64,000 bases of DNA, from positions 23,630-87,629 of the forward strand of contig CAMYKK010000014.1 in the NCBI GenBank assembly GCA_947258975.1, in the 5' to 3' direction. Each line of letters opens with the position of its first letter. Position 1 is the stretch's first letter. A program made the position numbers and the translations under genes. This stretch comes from an uncultured Gammaproteobacteria bacterium. Its GTDB lineage: Bacteria > Pseudomonadota > Gammaproteobacteria > Arenicellales > JAANXG01. The notes below the pieces were generated by a model. It was not told the DNA's origin, made no database searches, and was given only the letters and a program-made list of their open reading frames with translations. This document shows, in pieces, positions 1 to 9,019 of the stretch.

Positions 1-1
1 A

Positions 2-958
2 GCGCTTAAGTTGAGTCGCACCATTCGGAATGCCGAGTGGTCTGGGTTAAAAGTGATCGGTTTCTACGCAGACGACCACGCATCCGATCAACAGCAAGAC
101 GGTGGCACGCCATCAAATCCGATTACTTTGCAAGGCGGGTACAAGGATCTTGTCCGCAAAGCCAAGGCAGGCGCGGTGGACCTCATCTATATCGCGTTAC
201 CTATGACCGAGGAAAAGCGCATCAAATCATTGGTAACTGAGCTCAGCGATACCACAGCATCGCTGTATTTCGTACCAGACATTTTTGTCTCTGGTCTGAT
301 CGGATCGCGTTGGGGTAGCATCGGCTCAATTCCCGTTTTGAGTATCCACGAGACGCCGTTTTTTGGTCCTGACGGCATGTTGAAACGTGCCGAGGATATA
401 GTCGTGTCGAGCGTGATCCTTTTAATCGCGGTCATCCCGATGTTGGTCATTGCTGCCGGCATCAAGCTGACCACCAAGGGTCCGGCGTTGTTCAAGCAAC
501 GTCGCTACGGCCTGGATGGAAAAGAAATCATCATGTGGAAATTCCGCACCATGACCGTCACCGAGGACGGTGACATCATCAAACAGGTGACACAAAACGA
601 TGCCCGGGTGACGCCGTTTGGCGCTTTCTTGCGCCGCACCTCTTTAGATGAGCTACCGCAGTTCGTTAATGTTTTGCAGGGGCAAATGACAGTGGTCGGC
701 CCGCGGCCCCATCCCGTAGCCCTGAACGAAAACTACAGAAAAAAAGTCAATGGTTACATGCTGCGCCACAAGGTCAAACCGGGCATCACCGGGCTGGCCC
801 AGGTCAACGGCTTGCGCGGCGAGACCGACACGCTCGATAAGATGGAAAAGCGTATTCAACATGATCTCGAGTACATCAGAAACTGGTCATTGTGGCTCGA
901 TCTCAAGATCATCTTCCTCACCATGCTCCGTGGTTTCGACAATAAAAACGCATACTAA
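2..958 (+). CDS. wcaJ: Undecaprenyl-phosphate sugar phosphotransferase, WcaJ type (5' end cut by window)
   Basis: This is an initiating polyprenyl-phosphate hexose-1-phosphate transferase: it moves a sugar phosphate from a UDP-sugar to undecaprenyl phosphate on the inner membrane and starts the repeat unit. The frame is open to the window edge. Family members have about 460 residues, so the N-terminal transmembrane bundle lies outside and the TTG at 11 is unlikely to be the true start. Numbered from that TTG, residues 1-115 look like the Rossmann-type linker domain and 128-150 form the membrane hairpin. KFRTM is at 177-181, the catalytic Asp-Glu pair lies in TSLDELPQ (210-217), VGPRP follows, and the protein ends in NKNAY, as WcaJ/WbaP-like enzymes often do. 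It probably belongs to the locus downstream. The sugar (glucose or galactose) cannot be read from the sequence. Confidence 0.9.
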   Translation, partial: ALKLSRTIRNAEWSGLKVIGFYADDHASDQQQDGGTPSNPITLQGGYKDLVRKAKAGAVDLIYIALPMTEEKRIKSLVTELSDTTASLYFVPDIFVSGLIGSRWGSIGSIPVLSIHETPFFGPDGMLKRAEDIVVSSVILLIAVIPMLVIAAGIKLTTKGPALFKQRRYGLDGKEIIMWKFRTMTVTEDGDIIKQVTQNDARVTPFGAFLRRTSLDELPQFVNVLQGQMTVVGPRPHPVALNENYRKKVNGYMLRHKVKPGITGLAQVNGLRGETDTLDKMEKRIQHDLEYIRNWSLWLDLKIIFLTMLRGFDNKNAY

Positions 959-1395
959 TGAGCGAGAGAACGGGGTCAGTGTTAGCGCTTTGAGGTTACT
1001 CCCGTTTCCTTTCGTGCAGGATAGTGTTTTCCCGTGCGAGCGACGGCCGTTCACAAACGATCGTTTATAGTTGCTATTGCTCTTCGTGGGAGCGCCCTTT
1101 AGGCACGATTTCCCTGCGTCTTTGCTCCGTTGTATTCCGCAATCCCTGACCATACCGGGACGGTTTAAAGCGTCTTGTCTCCTTCGGGACCGGCGCCAAA
1201 AATCACGGTCGGACTCTCTATAACTCTGACCCGTAAGTAGCTAACTTAGCAACAAAAATAGGTATCAGGGTCCGGGTGTGACTATGTCACCTAGATATCA
1301 TATATTTCGTAATTTACTTCGTGTTACAGTCGCATCGAGCACGAATGCACACTCCGGGGGGGGTAACTGTGACCGTCGCAGATACTGCGAGGCGT
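959..1395. other. Gap without a supported gene, upstream of the peptidase gene
   Basis: About 440 bases between the transferase stop and the chosen start of the peptidase. The short reading frames crossing it have no recognisable domain or ribosome binding site. It contains a perfect small palindrome, GCTAA-C-TTAGC (1240-1250), part of an 11-base sequence (1239-1249) that recurs at the stop codon of the next gene. No convincing promoter or terminator was identified. Confidence 0.5.
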
Positions 1396-4300
1396 ATGGC
1401 ATTGAAACGGCGCTACGCGCTGATCTTCGGCATTCTGCTATTCAGCAGTGCCGCGGCCGGTTGGCTTTATGCGGCCGAGACCCCTGAGGAACTCGACGCC
1501 CACAACGTCCGCGTCAAAGTCCACCCACGTACCGGCAACCTGCGCCTGCTCGGCGCTCGCCGTGATGCTCCCATAACCATTCCCGGCGCCGCGCCCGCGG
1601 TGTTGCCGGAAGATGCCGGTCGGGCAGCGGTGCGAAGTTTCGGGCCTTTGTTCGGCCTTACCCAGCCCGATCAACAGACCAAGCTCATCAAAGACACCAT
1701 CAAATCCCGCGGCGGCTCGCGTCATCGTTATCGTCAGGTCCACGAGGGTGTTCCGGTACTCGCCGGTGAGTTGTTGATCAATCTGGACGACACGCGACGC
1801 CTGACCTCTATGACCGGCGAGGTGAGCCAGGTGCTGACCCTCACCACTCGGCCCGATCTGTCCCGCGCGCGGGCGCGGCGCACGGCGCTGAGGGCGATGG
1901 CAAAGTGGTACGCCCTGCCTGATCGCGAATTCAAAACCAGCGTCCCGGAGCTTTGGATTGTCGACCCCAAGCTTCTCGCGCCCAGCGACCGCGAGTCGCG
2001 CCTAACCTGGCGCATCGAGGTCACAGACAAAACCACACCCCATGCGATACGCGAGTTGTTGTTTGTCGATGCCACAACCGGTGGCATCACGCTGAGGGTC
2101 AATCTGATCGAGTCCGCCAAAAACCGCGAGACCTACACTGCCAACAACACCAGTAGTCTGCCCGGGACCCTGGTGTGTAACGAATCCGATCCTACCTGTG
2201 CGGCGGGTGATGCCGATGCGGTCGCCGCACACAACTATGCTGGCGACACGTATGACTTTTATTTCACCGAGCACGACCGTGACAGCCTCGATGATGCCGG
2301 CCAGACGATGATCTCCACGGTGCATTACAACTCTTTTATCTGTCCCAATGCGTTCTGGGATGGTAACCAGATGGTCTACTGCAACGGCTTTTCGCTCGCC
2401 GATGACGTGGTTGGCCACGAACTCACCCACGGGGTCACGGAGCACAGCTCGAACCTGTTTTACTACTACCAATCCGGCGCCATCAACGAATCGTTCTCCG
2501 ACCTTTGGGGTGAATTCGTCGATCTGATCAATGTCAGCGGGGACGACAGTGCTGGGGTGCGATGGCTCATTGGCGAAGACCTGCCGCTCAGTGTCGGCGT
2601 GCTCCGCGACATGGCGGATCCCACTCTGTACAGCGACCCCGATAAGATGTCGAGCCCGTGGTATCACACGTCTTCCAGTGACAACGGCGGGGTGCACACC
2701 AACAGCGGCATCAACAACAAAGCGGCGTACCTCATGACCGACGGCGGCGTCTTCAACGGCTATGTCGTCAATGGCCTGGGTATCGCGAAGGTCGCCGATA
2801 TCTATTACGAAGCGCAGACGAATCTTTTGTCCTCGGGCGCCGACTACACCGATCTTTATGATGCCCTCTACCAGGCCTGCCTGAACCTGGTGGGTATCGA
2901 CGGCATCACGCTTGCCGACTGCAACGAAGTGCAAAATGCCACCGACGCAGTGGAGATGAACACCGACCCACAAGGCTTTACCCCCGAGGCTGCGGTCTGC
3001 CCGGTCGGCCAGAGCGCCAGCGCTCTGTTCTTCGATGACATCGAAAACGGCACCGTTAATTGGGTCTTTAATACGCTTTCCGGTAGCCCTGGCCCGGTCT
3101 GGGTCCTCGATAGCGGTTATACGGCATCGGGCGAGTACTCGCTCTGGGGTAAGGACACGTTCGGCAGCACCGATGCGGTGGCGGAGATGAATGTCGATGT
3201 CGCGCTGCCGGCGGGCGAGACCGCCTATTTGCACTTCAAGCATTCGTTCGGTTTTGAGCGGGGCCAAGCCCCCGATCCCGGCACCTACTGGGACGGCGGC
3301 TGGCTCGATTACAGCATTGACGGCGGTGGCAACTGGATCGATGCCGGCAGCCTCATCGACGACGGTCAGGCCTACACCGGCACCATCTACAACAACCCGG
3401 CCAATCCCAATGTTGGTCATACTATCTTTGGCGACGAGAGTCACGGGTACGTTTCAACGCGCCTGGATCTTGGCGCCCTGGCCGGTCAGAACATCCGCTT
3501 TCGCTGGCGTATCAGCACCGATGGCTACGTCAGCGGGCCGTTGGGTTGGCAACTAGATGATGTGTGGGTGTATACCTGCGGCAATGCCAATGGGGCGCCG
3601 TTGATTAACGACGCCACTGTGCCCAATCTCGATGAGCACAGCGCGTCGGGTACCGGTGTGTACGACGTCAACGACGCCAACACCGGTAATGATGCCGACG
3701 TCGACGGTGACCCGATCAGCTATGCGATCACCGACGGCAACACCGGGGGCGCGTTTGCCATCGACGCTACCACGGGCGCGATCACTGTGGCCAGTAGTGC
3801 GGCGCTGGACTTCGAGACGAATCCGGTGTTCAACCTCGAAGTCACGGCCACCGCCGGCAGCTTGAACGACACCGCCTTCATCAGCGTCAATCTCATCGAT
3901 GCCAACGAGGCGCCGCAGATTCAGTCCATCACTGCAAGTCCGTCAACCATCAATGACGCTATGACGAGCAACTTGACAGTTGTCGCTACCGACACGGATG
4001 GACCGCAGTCGTTGACTTACAGTTGGAGTGTGAACCCGGGCGAGGGGACGATTGTAAATCCGAACTCCGCCAACGCTACGTACATACCACCGAACGTTGT
4101 GACTGGGCAGACGTTCACCATTTCGGTGCAAGTCAGTGACGGTGCCGACATTTCCAATGCAAGTGTTGAAATAACCGTCCAGGACACCGGCGGTGACATG
4201 TCAATGATCATCGATATCCCGGATAGTGGGGGCTACGGAAATGGTTTTGGCAGTGATGAAAATGAGACCGTACTGACTGCGGTATTCGAGAATACCGGTG

Positions 4301-5574
4301 TCAATCTGGAACTGTCGGTAAATGGATATGACATCGATTACGTTGGTGAGGTGGCGGTGTCCCTGAACGGTAGTTTTATGGGATTCCTCACTGCAGGGCC
4401 TGATAATGGGCTAACCGCGGGCGATACATTCTATATCCCCGTATTGCAACAGATCCCAGGTACAAACAACATCGAATTTCGTGAACAGATTGCGGGATAC
4501 AAGTGGGGCATAAAGGATCTGTTGTTGTCGACGTACCAGAATGATGCCGTACTCATTCCTGATGTTGCGGATAGTGGAACCTATGGCAATTACGGTAATA
4601 ATCCGTATAAGTCTTCTGTATTCTTTGTGTTCGAGTATACCGCTGTCGACATGGAGTTGTCGGTAAATGGATTCGACATTGATTATGTTGGGGAGGTAGC
4701 GATATACCTGAACGGCACTTTGGTGGGTTATCTGAGCGCGGGTCCTAATGGTGAGCTCACCACGGGTGACACAATCTTTATTCCTGCGTCGCAACAGATA
4801 CCAAACACCAACGTGATCGAATTTCGTGTACAAACTGCAGGATTTACATGGGGCGTACAGGATCTGTTGTTGTCGACTTTTCAGAACGATGTGGCACTAG
4901 TGCCCGATGATGCAGACGGTGGTGCTTATGGAAACTACGGTCACAACCCATATAAGTCTTCCGTAATCGCGATATTCGAAAATACCGGTGTCGACATGCA
5001 GTTGTCGGTAAATGGATTCGACATTGATTACACAGGTGAGGTCGCGGTTTATCTAAATGGTACTTTTGTAGCGCATCTCAGCATGGGGCCCAACGGCGGA
5101 CTCACTACAGGCGATACGTTCTTTATTCCGGCGACGCAACAGATTTCCGGCTCAAACGTCATCGAATTTCGGGTGTCGGTTTCGGGATATACATGGGGCG
5201 TACAGGATTTACTATTATCGACGTACCAGAATGATGTTGTGTTAGTCCCCGACGTTTTAGATAGTGGCGCCTACGGCAACTACGGTAACAACCCGTATAA
5301 GGCCACAGTAATTGCGGTATTCGAAAATACGGGTGTTGATATGGAATTGTGGGTTAATGGATATGATATAGATTTCGCCGGCGAGGTAGCAGTGTATCTC
5401 AATAACGTATTGCAGGGTTATCTTAGCATCGGCCCAAATGACGATCTCAACGCGGGTGACGTTTTTGTGATTCCGGTATTGCAACAGACACCGGGGACCA
5501 ATGTCATAGAGTTTCGTGAGCAGACGACGGGGTACACATGGGGTGTGCAGGATTTGTTGCTATCGACTTTTTGA
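1396..5574 (+). CDS. Secreted M4 (thermolysin-family) metallopeptidase with cadherin-like and four C-terminal repeats
   Basis: A large secreted zinc endopeptidase. The ATG at 1396 gives a clear signal peptide (ALKRR, then a hydrophobic run ending near WLYA) and has GAGG just upstream. In-frame GTG codons at 1321 and 1369 would only lengthen the N-terminus. From 1396: an FTP/PepSY-type propeptide fills roughly residues 30-210, and the catalytic domain follows. The zinc motif HELTH is at 341-345, the third ligand Glu is near 365 in NESFSD, and the catalytic His is near 434 in NGGVHTNSG. Downstream are a jelly-roll domain (about 530-735) like those of immune-inhibitor-A proteins, a cadherin-like domain, an Ig/PKD-like domain and four 115-residue repeats to the end. 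Typical M4 enzymes are 500-800 residues; the extra length is adhesion or binding modules. It lies inside a polysaccharide locus with no obvious biosynthetic role. Confidence 0.93.
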   Translation: MALKRRYALIFGILLFSSAAAGWLYAAETPEELDAHNVRVKVHPRTGNLRLLGARRDAPITIPGAAPAVLPEDAGRAAVRSFGPLFGLTQPDQQTKLIKDTIKSRGGSRHRYRQVHEGVPVLAGELLINLDDTRRLTSMTGEVSQVLTLTTRPDLSRARARRTALRAMAKWYALPDREFKTSVPELWIVDPKLLAPSDRESRLTWRIEVTDKTTPHAIRELLFVDATTGGITLRVNLIESAKNRETYTANNTSSLPGTLVCNESDPTCAAGDADAVAAHNYAGDTYDFYFTEHDRDSLDDAGQTMISTVHYNSFICPNAFWDGNQMVYCNGFSLADDVVGHELTHGVTEHSSNLFYYYQSGAINESFSDLWGEFVDLINVSGDDSAGVRWLIGEDLPLSVGVLRDMADPTLYSDPDKMSSPWYHTSSSDNGGVHTNSGINNKAAYLMTDGGVFNGYVVNGLGIAKVADIYYEAQTNLLSSGADYTDLYDALYQACLNLVGIDGITLADCNEVQNATDAVEMNTDPQGFTPEAAVCPVGQSASALFFDDIENGTVNWVFNTLSGSPGPVWVLDSGYTASGEYSLWGKDTFGSTDAVAEMNVDVALPAGETAYLHFKHSFGFERGQAPDPGTYWDGGWLDYSIDGGGNWIDAGSLIDDGQAYTGTIYNNPANPNVGHTIFGDESHGYVSTRLDLGALAGQNIRFRWRISTDGYVSGPLGWQLDDVWVYTCGNANGAPLINDATVPNLDEHSASGTGVYDVNDANTGNDADVDGDPISYAITDGNTGGAFAIDATTGAITVASSAALDFETNPVFNLEVTATAGSLNDTAFISVNLIDANEAPQIQSITASPSTINDAMTSNLTVVATDTDGPQSLTYSWSVNPGEGTIVNPNSANATYIPPNVVTGQTFTISVQVSDGADISNASVEITVQDTGGDMSMIIDIPDSGGYGNGFGSDENETVLTAVFENTGVNLELSVNGYDIDYVGEVAVSLNGSFMGFLTAGPDNGLTAGDTFYIPVLQQIPGTNNIEFREQIAGYKWGIKDLLLSTYQNDAVLIPDVADSGTYGNYGNNPYKSSVFFVFEYTAVDMELSVNGFDIDYVGEVAIYLNGTLVGYLSAGPNGELTTGDTIFIPASQQIPNTNVIEFRVQTAGFTWGVQDLLLSTFQNDVALVPDDADGGAYGNYGHNPYKSSVIAIFENTGVDMQLSVNGFDIDYTGEVAVYLNGTFVAHLSMGPNGGLTTGDTFFIPATQQISGSNVIEFRVSVSGYTWGVQDLLLSTYQNDVVLVPDVLDSGAYGNYGNNPYKATVIAVFENTGVDMELWVNGYDIDFAGEVAVYLNNVLQGYLSIGPNDDLNAGDVFVIPVLQQTPGTNVIEFREQTTGYTWGVQDLLLSTF
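4201..5571 (+). repeat. Four tandem 115-residue repeats in the M4 peptidase C-terminus
   Basis: Four copies begin near 4201, 4546, 4891 and 5236, a period of exactly 345 bases for the last three. The shared pattern is PD-x3-GxYGN, then VNGxDIDxxGEVAVYLN, a Gly-Pro-Asn turn, GDxFxIPxxQQ, NxIEFR and WGVQDLLLST at the end. The pattern suggests a beta-sandwich with a ligand-binding face, perhaps carbohydrate-binding; I do not recognise a named family. Copies 2-4 are closer to each other than to copy 1. Confidence 0.85.
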
Positions 5575-5926
5575 GCTAACTTAGGCCATAAGATCAACCA
5601 GTTGTTGGGATTGGTGTCCGTTAATTGCAGCCCTTGATGCGATAGTAAATAAGTCGGTCCACTGGCTTAAAACTGCACAGTCTTAATTCCAATCTCAGGA
5701 TCAAGAACCGCCTATACGTGTACACTTGGGACATCGCTGTTGGGGCGAGGCTGTATTGCGCGAGTAAACCGACAACTGCGGCAAGTATAGTATCGAATTC
5801 CTCTGGATTATCAACTGTTCTCTAGGTTTATTTCTATTGAATGAATTTATCAAAAACGATCGTGAATTATGTGTTAGGCGAAATGACTTAAATTGAAGTT
5901 ATCGGCCGGGATGTCGCCGTAATCCC
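5575..5926. other. Gap without a supported gene between converging genes
   Basis: About 350 AT-rich bases between the stop of the M4 peptidase gene (plus strand) and the stop of the GT4 gene (minus strand). It opens with the second copy of the 11-base repeat AGCTAACTTAG (5574-5584). I see no hairpin with a T-run and no reading frame worth reporting. Confidence 0.5.
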
Positions 5927-7123
5927 TCAGCGTAGCGCTAGAATATCCTCAAAGCGATCTGTTATTGCCTCAATATCGAAGTGTTTGCGTGCATATTTTA
6001 GGCCGTTGCGACCGAATTGGTCGCGGCGTTGTGTGTCCTCGAGAAGCGATATTACGTTTTCGACAAATCCCTCTGTGTCGTCGGGCTGTACCACGATCCC
6101 GGCGCTGTTTTCGTTGATGATCCTTGCTGCAAGGTTTTCCCGCGGTGCCGAAAGCACGACCGGCTTACCAGTACATAAATAGCTGAGAATCTTGGATGGA
6201 ACAGAAAAAATACCGGCGTCAGAGCTGAGAATAGCTATCAAAACATCGGCAGTGGCGAGGACATAAGGAAAATCTTCATACTTTTGAAATCCTAGCAATA
6301 TTAGGTTGTTGAGGCCTAATTCGTGTTTTTGTTTTTGCAGGTAATCGGCTCCCATGCCTTCGGAAATAACGATTAACTTAACGTGCCGGAGCTTTAGAAG
6401 TCGTAAGGCCAGACGCACCAACTTGTCTGGGTCATGTTTCAAGCCAAGTGTGCCGGAGTAAATTACGCACAGGTCTGCTTCCAAGTCCAGGGCCCGGCTC
6501 CAACGATTGTGTTTGTCTGCTGTGATTAAATCATTTATCGGCGCCCAGTTATGTACGACGTGGAGTTTCTTCTGATCGACGCCGGCTTTTCGCATCAATG
6601 GAAAAAAGTCTTCAGAAATAACTACCACCTCGCTGCTCCGACGTAAGAGGCGATTTTCCATATGCTTGAACATAGCGCCGGCTACAGTTCCTACCATCGG
6701 AATCTTTTTCTTAAGAATGCGTTCAATCGCTACGCCGACGAGATCCTGTACCCAATAGATGAATTTACTGTTTAGATTGCTGCTTGCCTTTACGAGCATG
6801 GCCTGGGCCACCAACAAGGCGTTGACCGAGATGATGGCCTGCGGAGCAAAGGTGCGGGCCTCGGCGACGAGCGCTCGCCCGAGCGCACGCTCCTGGCTGA
6901 GACGGGAGAGGGGGTTATATTTTCTAAATGTAGTATGACTACCAATAGGGCGAATATCGAGAGATGAGGGGTCAGAAGGAAGTCGAGACAGTGGCCCGCG
7001 GGGTGACAGGAAGCTTGGATAGTATGTATGCAGAACATCGTAGCCCCTTCGTGCGAGGCTGCGACTGAGCTGCACAGGGAATGCATGTCCGGGATAATCG
7101 TTGACAATTACACGGCGGTTCAT
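5927..7123 (-). CDS. Glycosyltransferase family 4 (WbuB-like)
   Basis: A GT-B fold, probably retaining, glycosyltransferase expected to add one sugar to the lipid-linked repeat unit in the cytoplasm. The N-terminal half begins with an IVNDYPGHAFP strand and loop typical of WbuB/WcaI-type enzymes. The C-terminal half has VIYSGTLGLKHDP (donor-domain start), LLGFQKYEDFP, and the stretch GIFSVPSKILSYLCTGKPVV, which holds the usual nucleotide-sugar-binding region. The 398 residues fit the family. The start ATG is preceded by an AGGGA five bases upstream. It is the only minus-strand gene in the first 16 kb and stands alone, so it has its own promoter in the empty region upstream. Donor and acceptor are unknown. 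Confidence 0.9.
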   Translation of the reverse strand: MNRRVIVNDYPGHAFPVQLSRSLARRGYDVLHTYYPSFLSPRGPLSRLPSDPSSLDIRPIGSHTTFRKYNPLSRLSQERALGRALVAEARTFAPQAIISVNALLVAQAMLVKASSNLNSKFIYWVQDLVGVAIERILKKKIPMVGTVAGAMFKHMENRLLRRSSEVVVISEDFFPLMRKAGVDQKKLHVVHNWAPINDLITADKHNRWSRALDLEADLCVIYSGTLGLKHDPDKLVRLALRLLKLRHVKLIVISEGMGADYLQKQKHELGLNNLILLGFQKYEDFPYVLATADVLIAILSSDAGIFSVPSKILSYLCTGKPVVLSAPRENLAARIINENSAGIVVQPDDTEGFVENVISLLEDTQRRDQFGRNGLKYARKHFDIEAITDRFEDILALR

Positions 7124-8010
7124 CGATTCCCTGAAATCCGACGGTTCCTGCTATCAGACCTGGATGTGCATCCATTTGTAGACTCGCATCGGGTTCTCAT
7201 TTCAATGATCCCGTCTGATCATCGAATTCTTCAGGAACCGGATTAATGAACTCATGCATTGCTTTGTGTACATTCTGCCCCACCTAACGGCCCGGAGCTG
7301 GGCTCGGAGAGTCATGCAACGTATTCCCCTACCATTCGTAGTATGTCTTGCGCGTGCCTCGTTCATCGAAGCTGAAACCTCCGCTTCGGTATGTCGCGCT
7401 ACGCTTCAACGAGATTCGCCACATATTGCTTTATCTTGACGTCCTTTACAATTCTAATCCGCTTGTACAGACTTTAGACTCGATACGTTTGATCGCAGTG
7501 ATCCTGTGGCCACTTGGTTGCTACTTTTCACAGTCCGACACATTGTTCATATTTACACGTTGGTGTGCGTTGACTGCTTATACGACTTGCTTCTATGCTG
7601 GAATAGTAATCCAAACGTTAATATCCGGGCGGAGGAAGTCCACGATTTTTAGAATTTGACAGTAATATTGAGGTAGAGCTCTGGGTAGGCGCGCGGACGG
7701 GAGACATCGATACGATCGTGTACATGGGAAAACCAGGTCGATGCGAATCCGAGAATGTATTAGATCGGCCGCTCTGCTTCAATGCAGACTTGATCTTCCC
7801 TACGCTAAGTTGGGGAATCGCGGGTGATGACGCTTATTAGATCGCAGTGCTGAGAAATCCGGTGGGTCAAGAAGTAGGTCTGCGAGAGGCAAGCCAAAGC
7901 AATCTCAATTCTCGCAGCATTACCTTTTACATAAAGAGATTGCTTCACTAAGCCTGGTTTTGTGGTAGATACATAAGAAAGCATGCTGTTTGGAAAAGTT
8001 ATCTCAGTAT
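7124..8010. other. Long gap (about 890 bases) without a supported gene
   Basis: This space lies between two divergent genes. It carries several short open frames; the longest (7348-7659, 103 residues) has a hydrophobic middle but no ribosome binding site and matches nothing I recognise. The stretch is AT-rich and could hold a decayed gene as well as the two promoters. No RNA gene or repeat was recognised. Confidence 0.45.
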
Positions 8011-8970
8011 ATGAGTACCAGCACAATTAGATCCGTAGTTGCGGCCCTCGAAGAAGCGGAATCAGGGGGAATATTGACCGAAACTCCAATATTGGAGGGT
8101 TTTTCCGGTGAAAAGCTCATCGGGCTGTTGCAGCGTCTAGCAAGCGATTGTAAGAATGAACGAGATTGCTATCTAGAGGTCGGTGTGTATCAAGGACTCA
8201 CATTGTTGTCGGTGGCGATGTCGATGAACGGTGGGCATGCATATGGAATTGACAACTTTTCTCAGCTTGATCCTGACGGTCGGAACCAGAGAATCGTTTC
8301 AGAGCGAATAAAAGCCTTGAATCTGCAAAACGCCTCTGTCGTTAATATGGACTATGAAGACGCGTTAGAAGATCTAAATAATATTATCGGTGACAAAAAA
8401 GTTGGGCTTTATTTTGTCGATGGACCACACGACTATCGAAGTCAATTGATGTGCTTAGTGCTCGCGAAACCGCATTTGGCTGAAGACGCGGTCATCATTA
8501 TAGATGATTCAAACTATCGCCATGTCAGGCAGGCGACTCGTGATTTCCTGGTCGCTAATCCGGAAGTGAAATTGTTGTTTGAAGCCTATACGTCAAGTCA
8601 TCCATATAATATGAATAAGGATGAAGTTACTTCCGCCAGAGCCGGGTGGTGGAACGGCGTGAACGTTCTCGTGATAGACCGTACTGATTCCCTCGGCACA
8701 AGGTATCCACCAACTCTGAGGGACCGCACATTATTCGAAAATGATCATGTAATTCATAGTTCACGTGCCGCAACTTTTTCGCCATATATGGCACGGCTAA
8801 TGGCGAGTGTTCTGTCGCTAAATATTCTTCGTGCAGGGCTCGAGCTCTATAAAGTCATTTTGCATGTTTTTCAACGTCCGCACGCATTGAGAGGCAAGTA
8901 CAGAACAATGAATACGTTTAGTGAGGAACTTCCGAAGGCAAAACTAAACGACTCACTGTCGGACGAATAG
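8011..8970 (+). CDS. Class I SAM-dependent methyltransferase (Methyltransf_24 type)
   Basis: A small-molecule or sugar methyltransferase of the type often found in polysaccharide loci. The SAM-binding strand and loop read LEVGVYQGLTLLSVA, followed by the acidic strand-2 motif YGIDNFSQLD and then LYFVDGPHDYRSQL, the Asp-Gly-x-His signature of the Methyltransf_24 group (a metal-dependent O-methyltransferase relative). IIIDDSNYRHV forms the next strand. The C-terminal 100 residues are variable. I chose the ATG at 8011; a TTG at 7990 is in frame, and the GGAAAAG at 7992-7998 lies slightly far from the ATG, so the start is not settled. The next gene starts 50 bases on, suggesting co-transcription with the flippase. 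The substrate is unknown. Confidence 0.85.
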   Translation: MSTSTIRSVVAALEEAESGGILTETPILEGFSGEKLIGLLQRLASDCKNERDCYLEVGVYQGLTLLSVAMSMNGGHAYGIDNFSQLDPDGRNQRIVSERIKALNLQNASVVNMDYEDALEDLNNIIGDKKVGLYFVDGPHDYRSQLMCLVLAKPHLAEDAVIIIDDSNYRHVRQATRDFLVANPEVKLLFEAYTSSHPYNMNKDEVTSARAGWWNGVNVLVIDRTDSLGTRYPPTLRDRTLFENDHVIHSSRAATFSPYMARLMASVLSLNILRAGLELYKVILHVFQRPHALRGKYRTMNTFSEELPKAKLNDSLSDE

Positions 8971-9019
8971 GCGCCTCAGTTCAGTTATTTGTTGTCTTTT
9001 GCCACATGAGTCGAATCGC

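Noticed and set aside
2002..3444. 480-residue open frame on the minus strand inside the peptidase gene
   Set aside because: It lies antisense to the catalytic and jelly-roll domains; its sequence is low-complexity Val/Gly/Arg-rich with no domain, as expected from the opposite strand of a GC-rich gene.
7348..7659. 103-residue frame with hydrophobic centre in the 890-base gap
   Set aside because: No ribosome binding site, no family resemblance, and several overlapping frames of similar quality.
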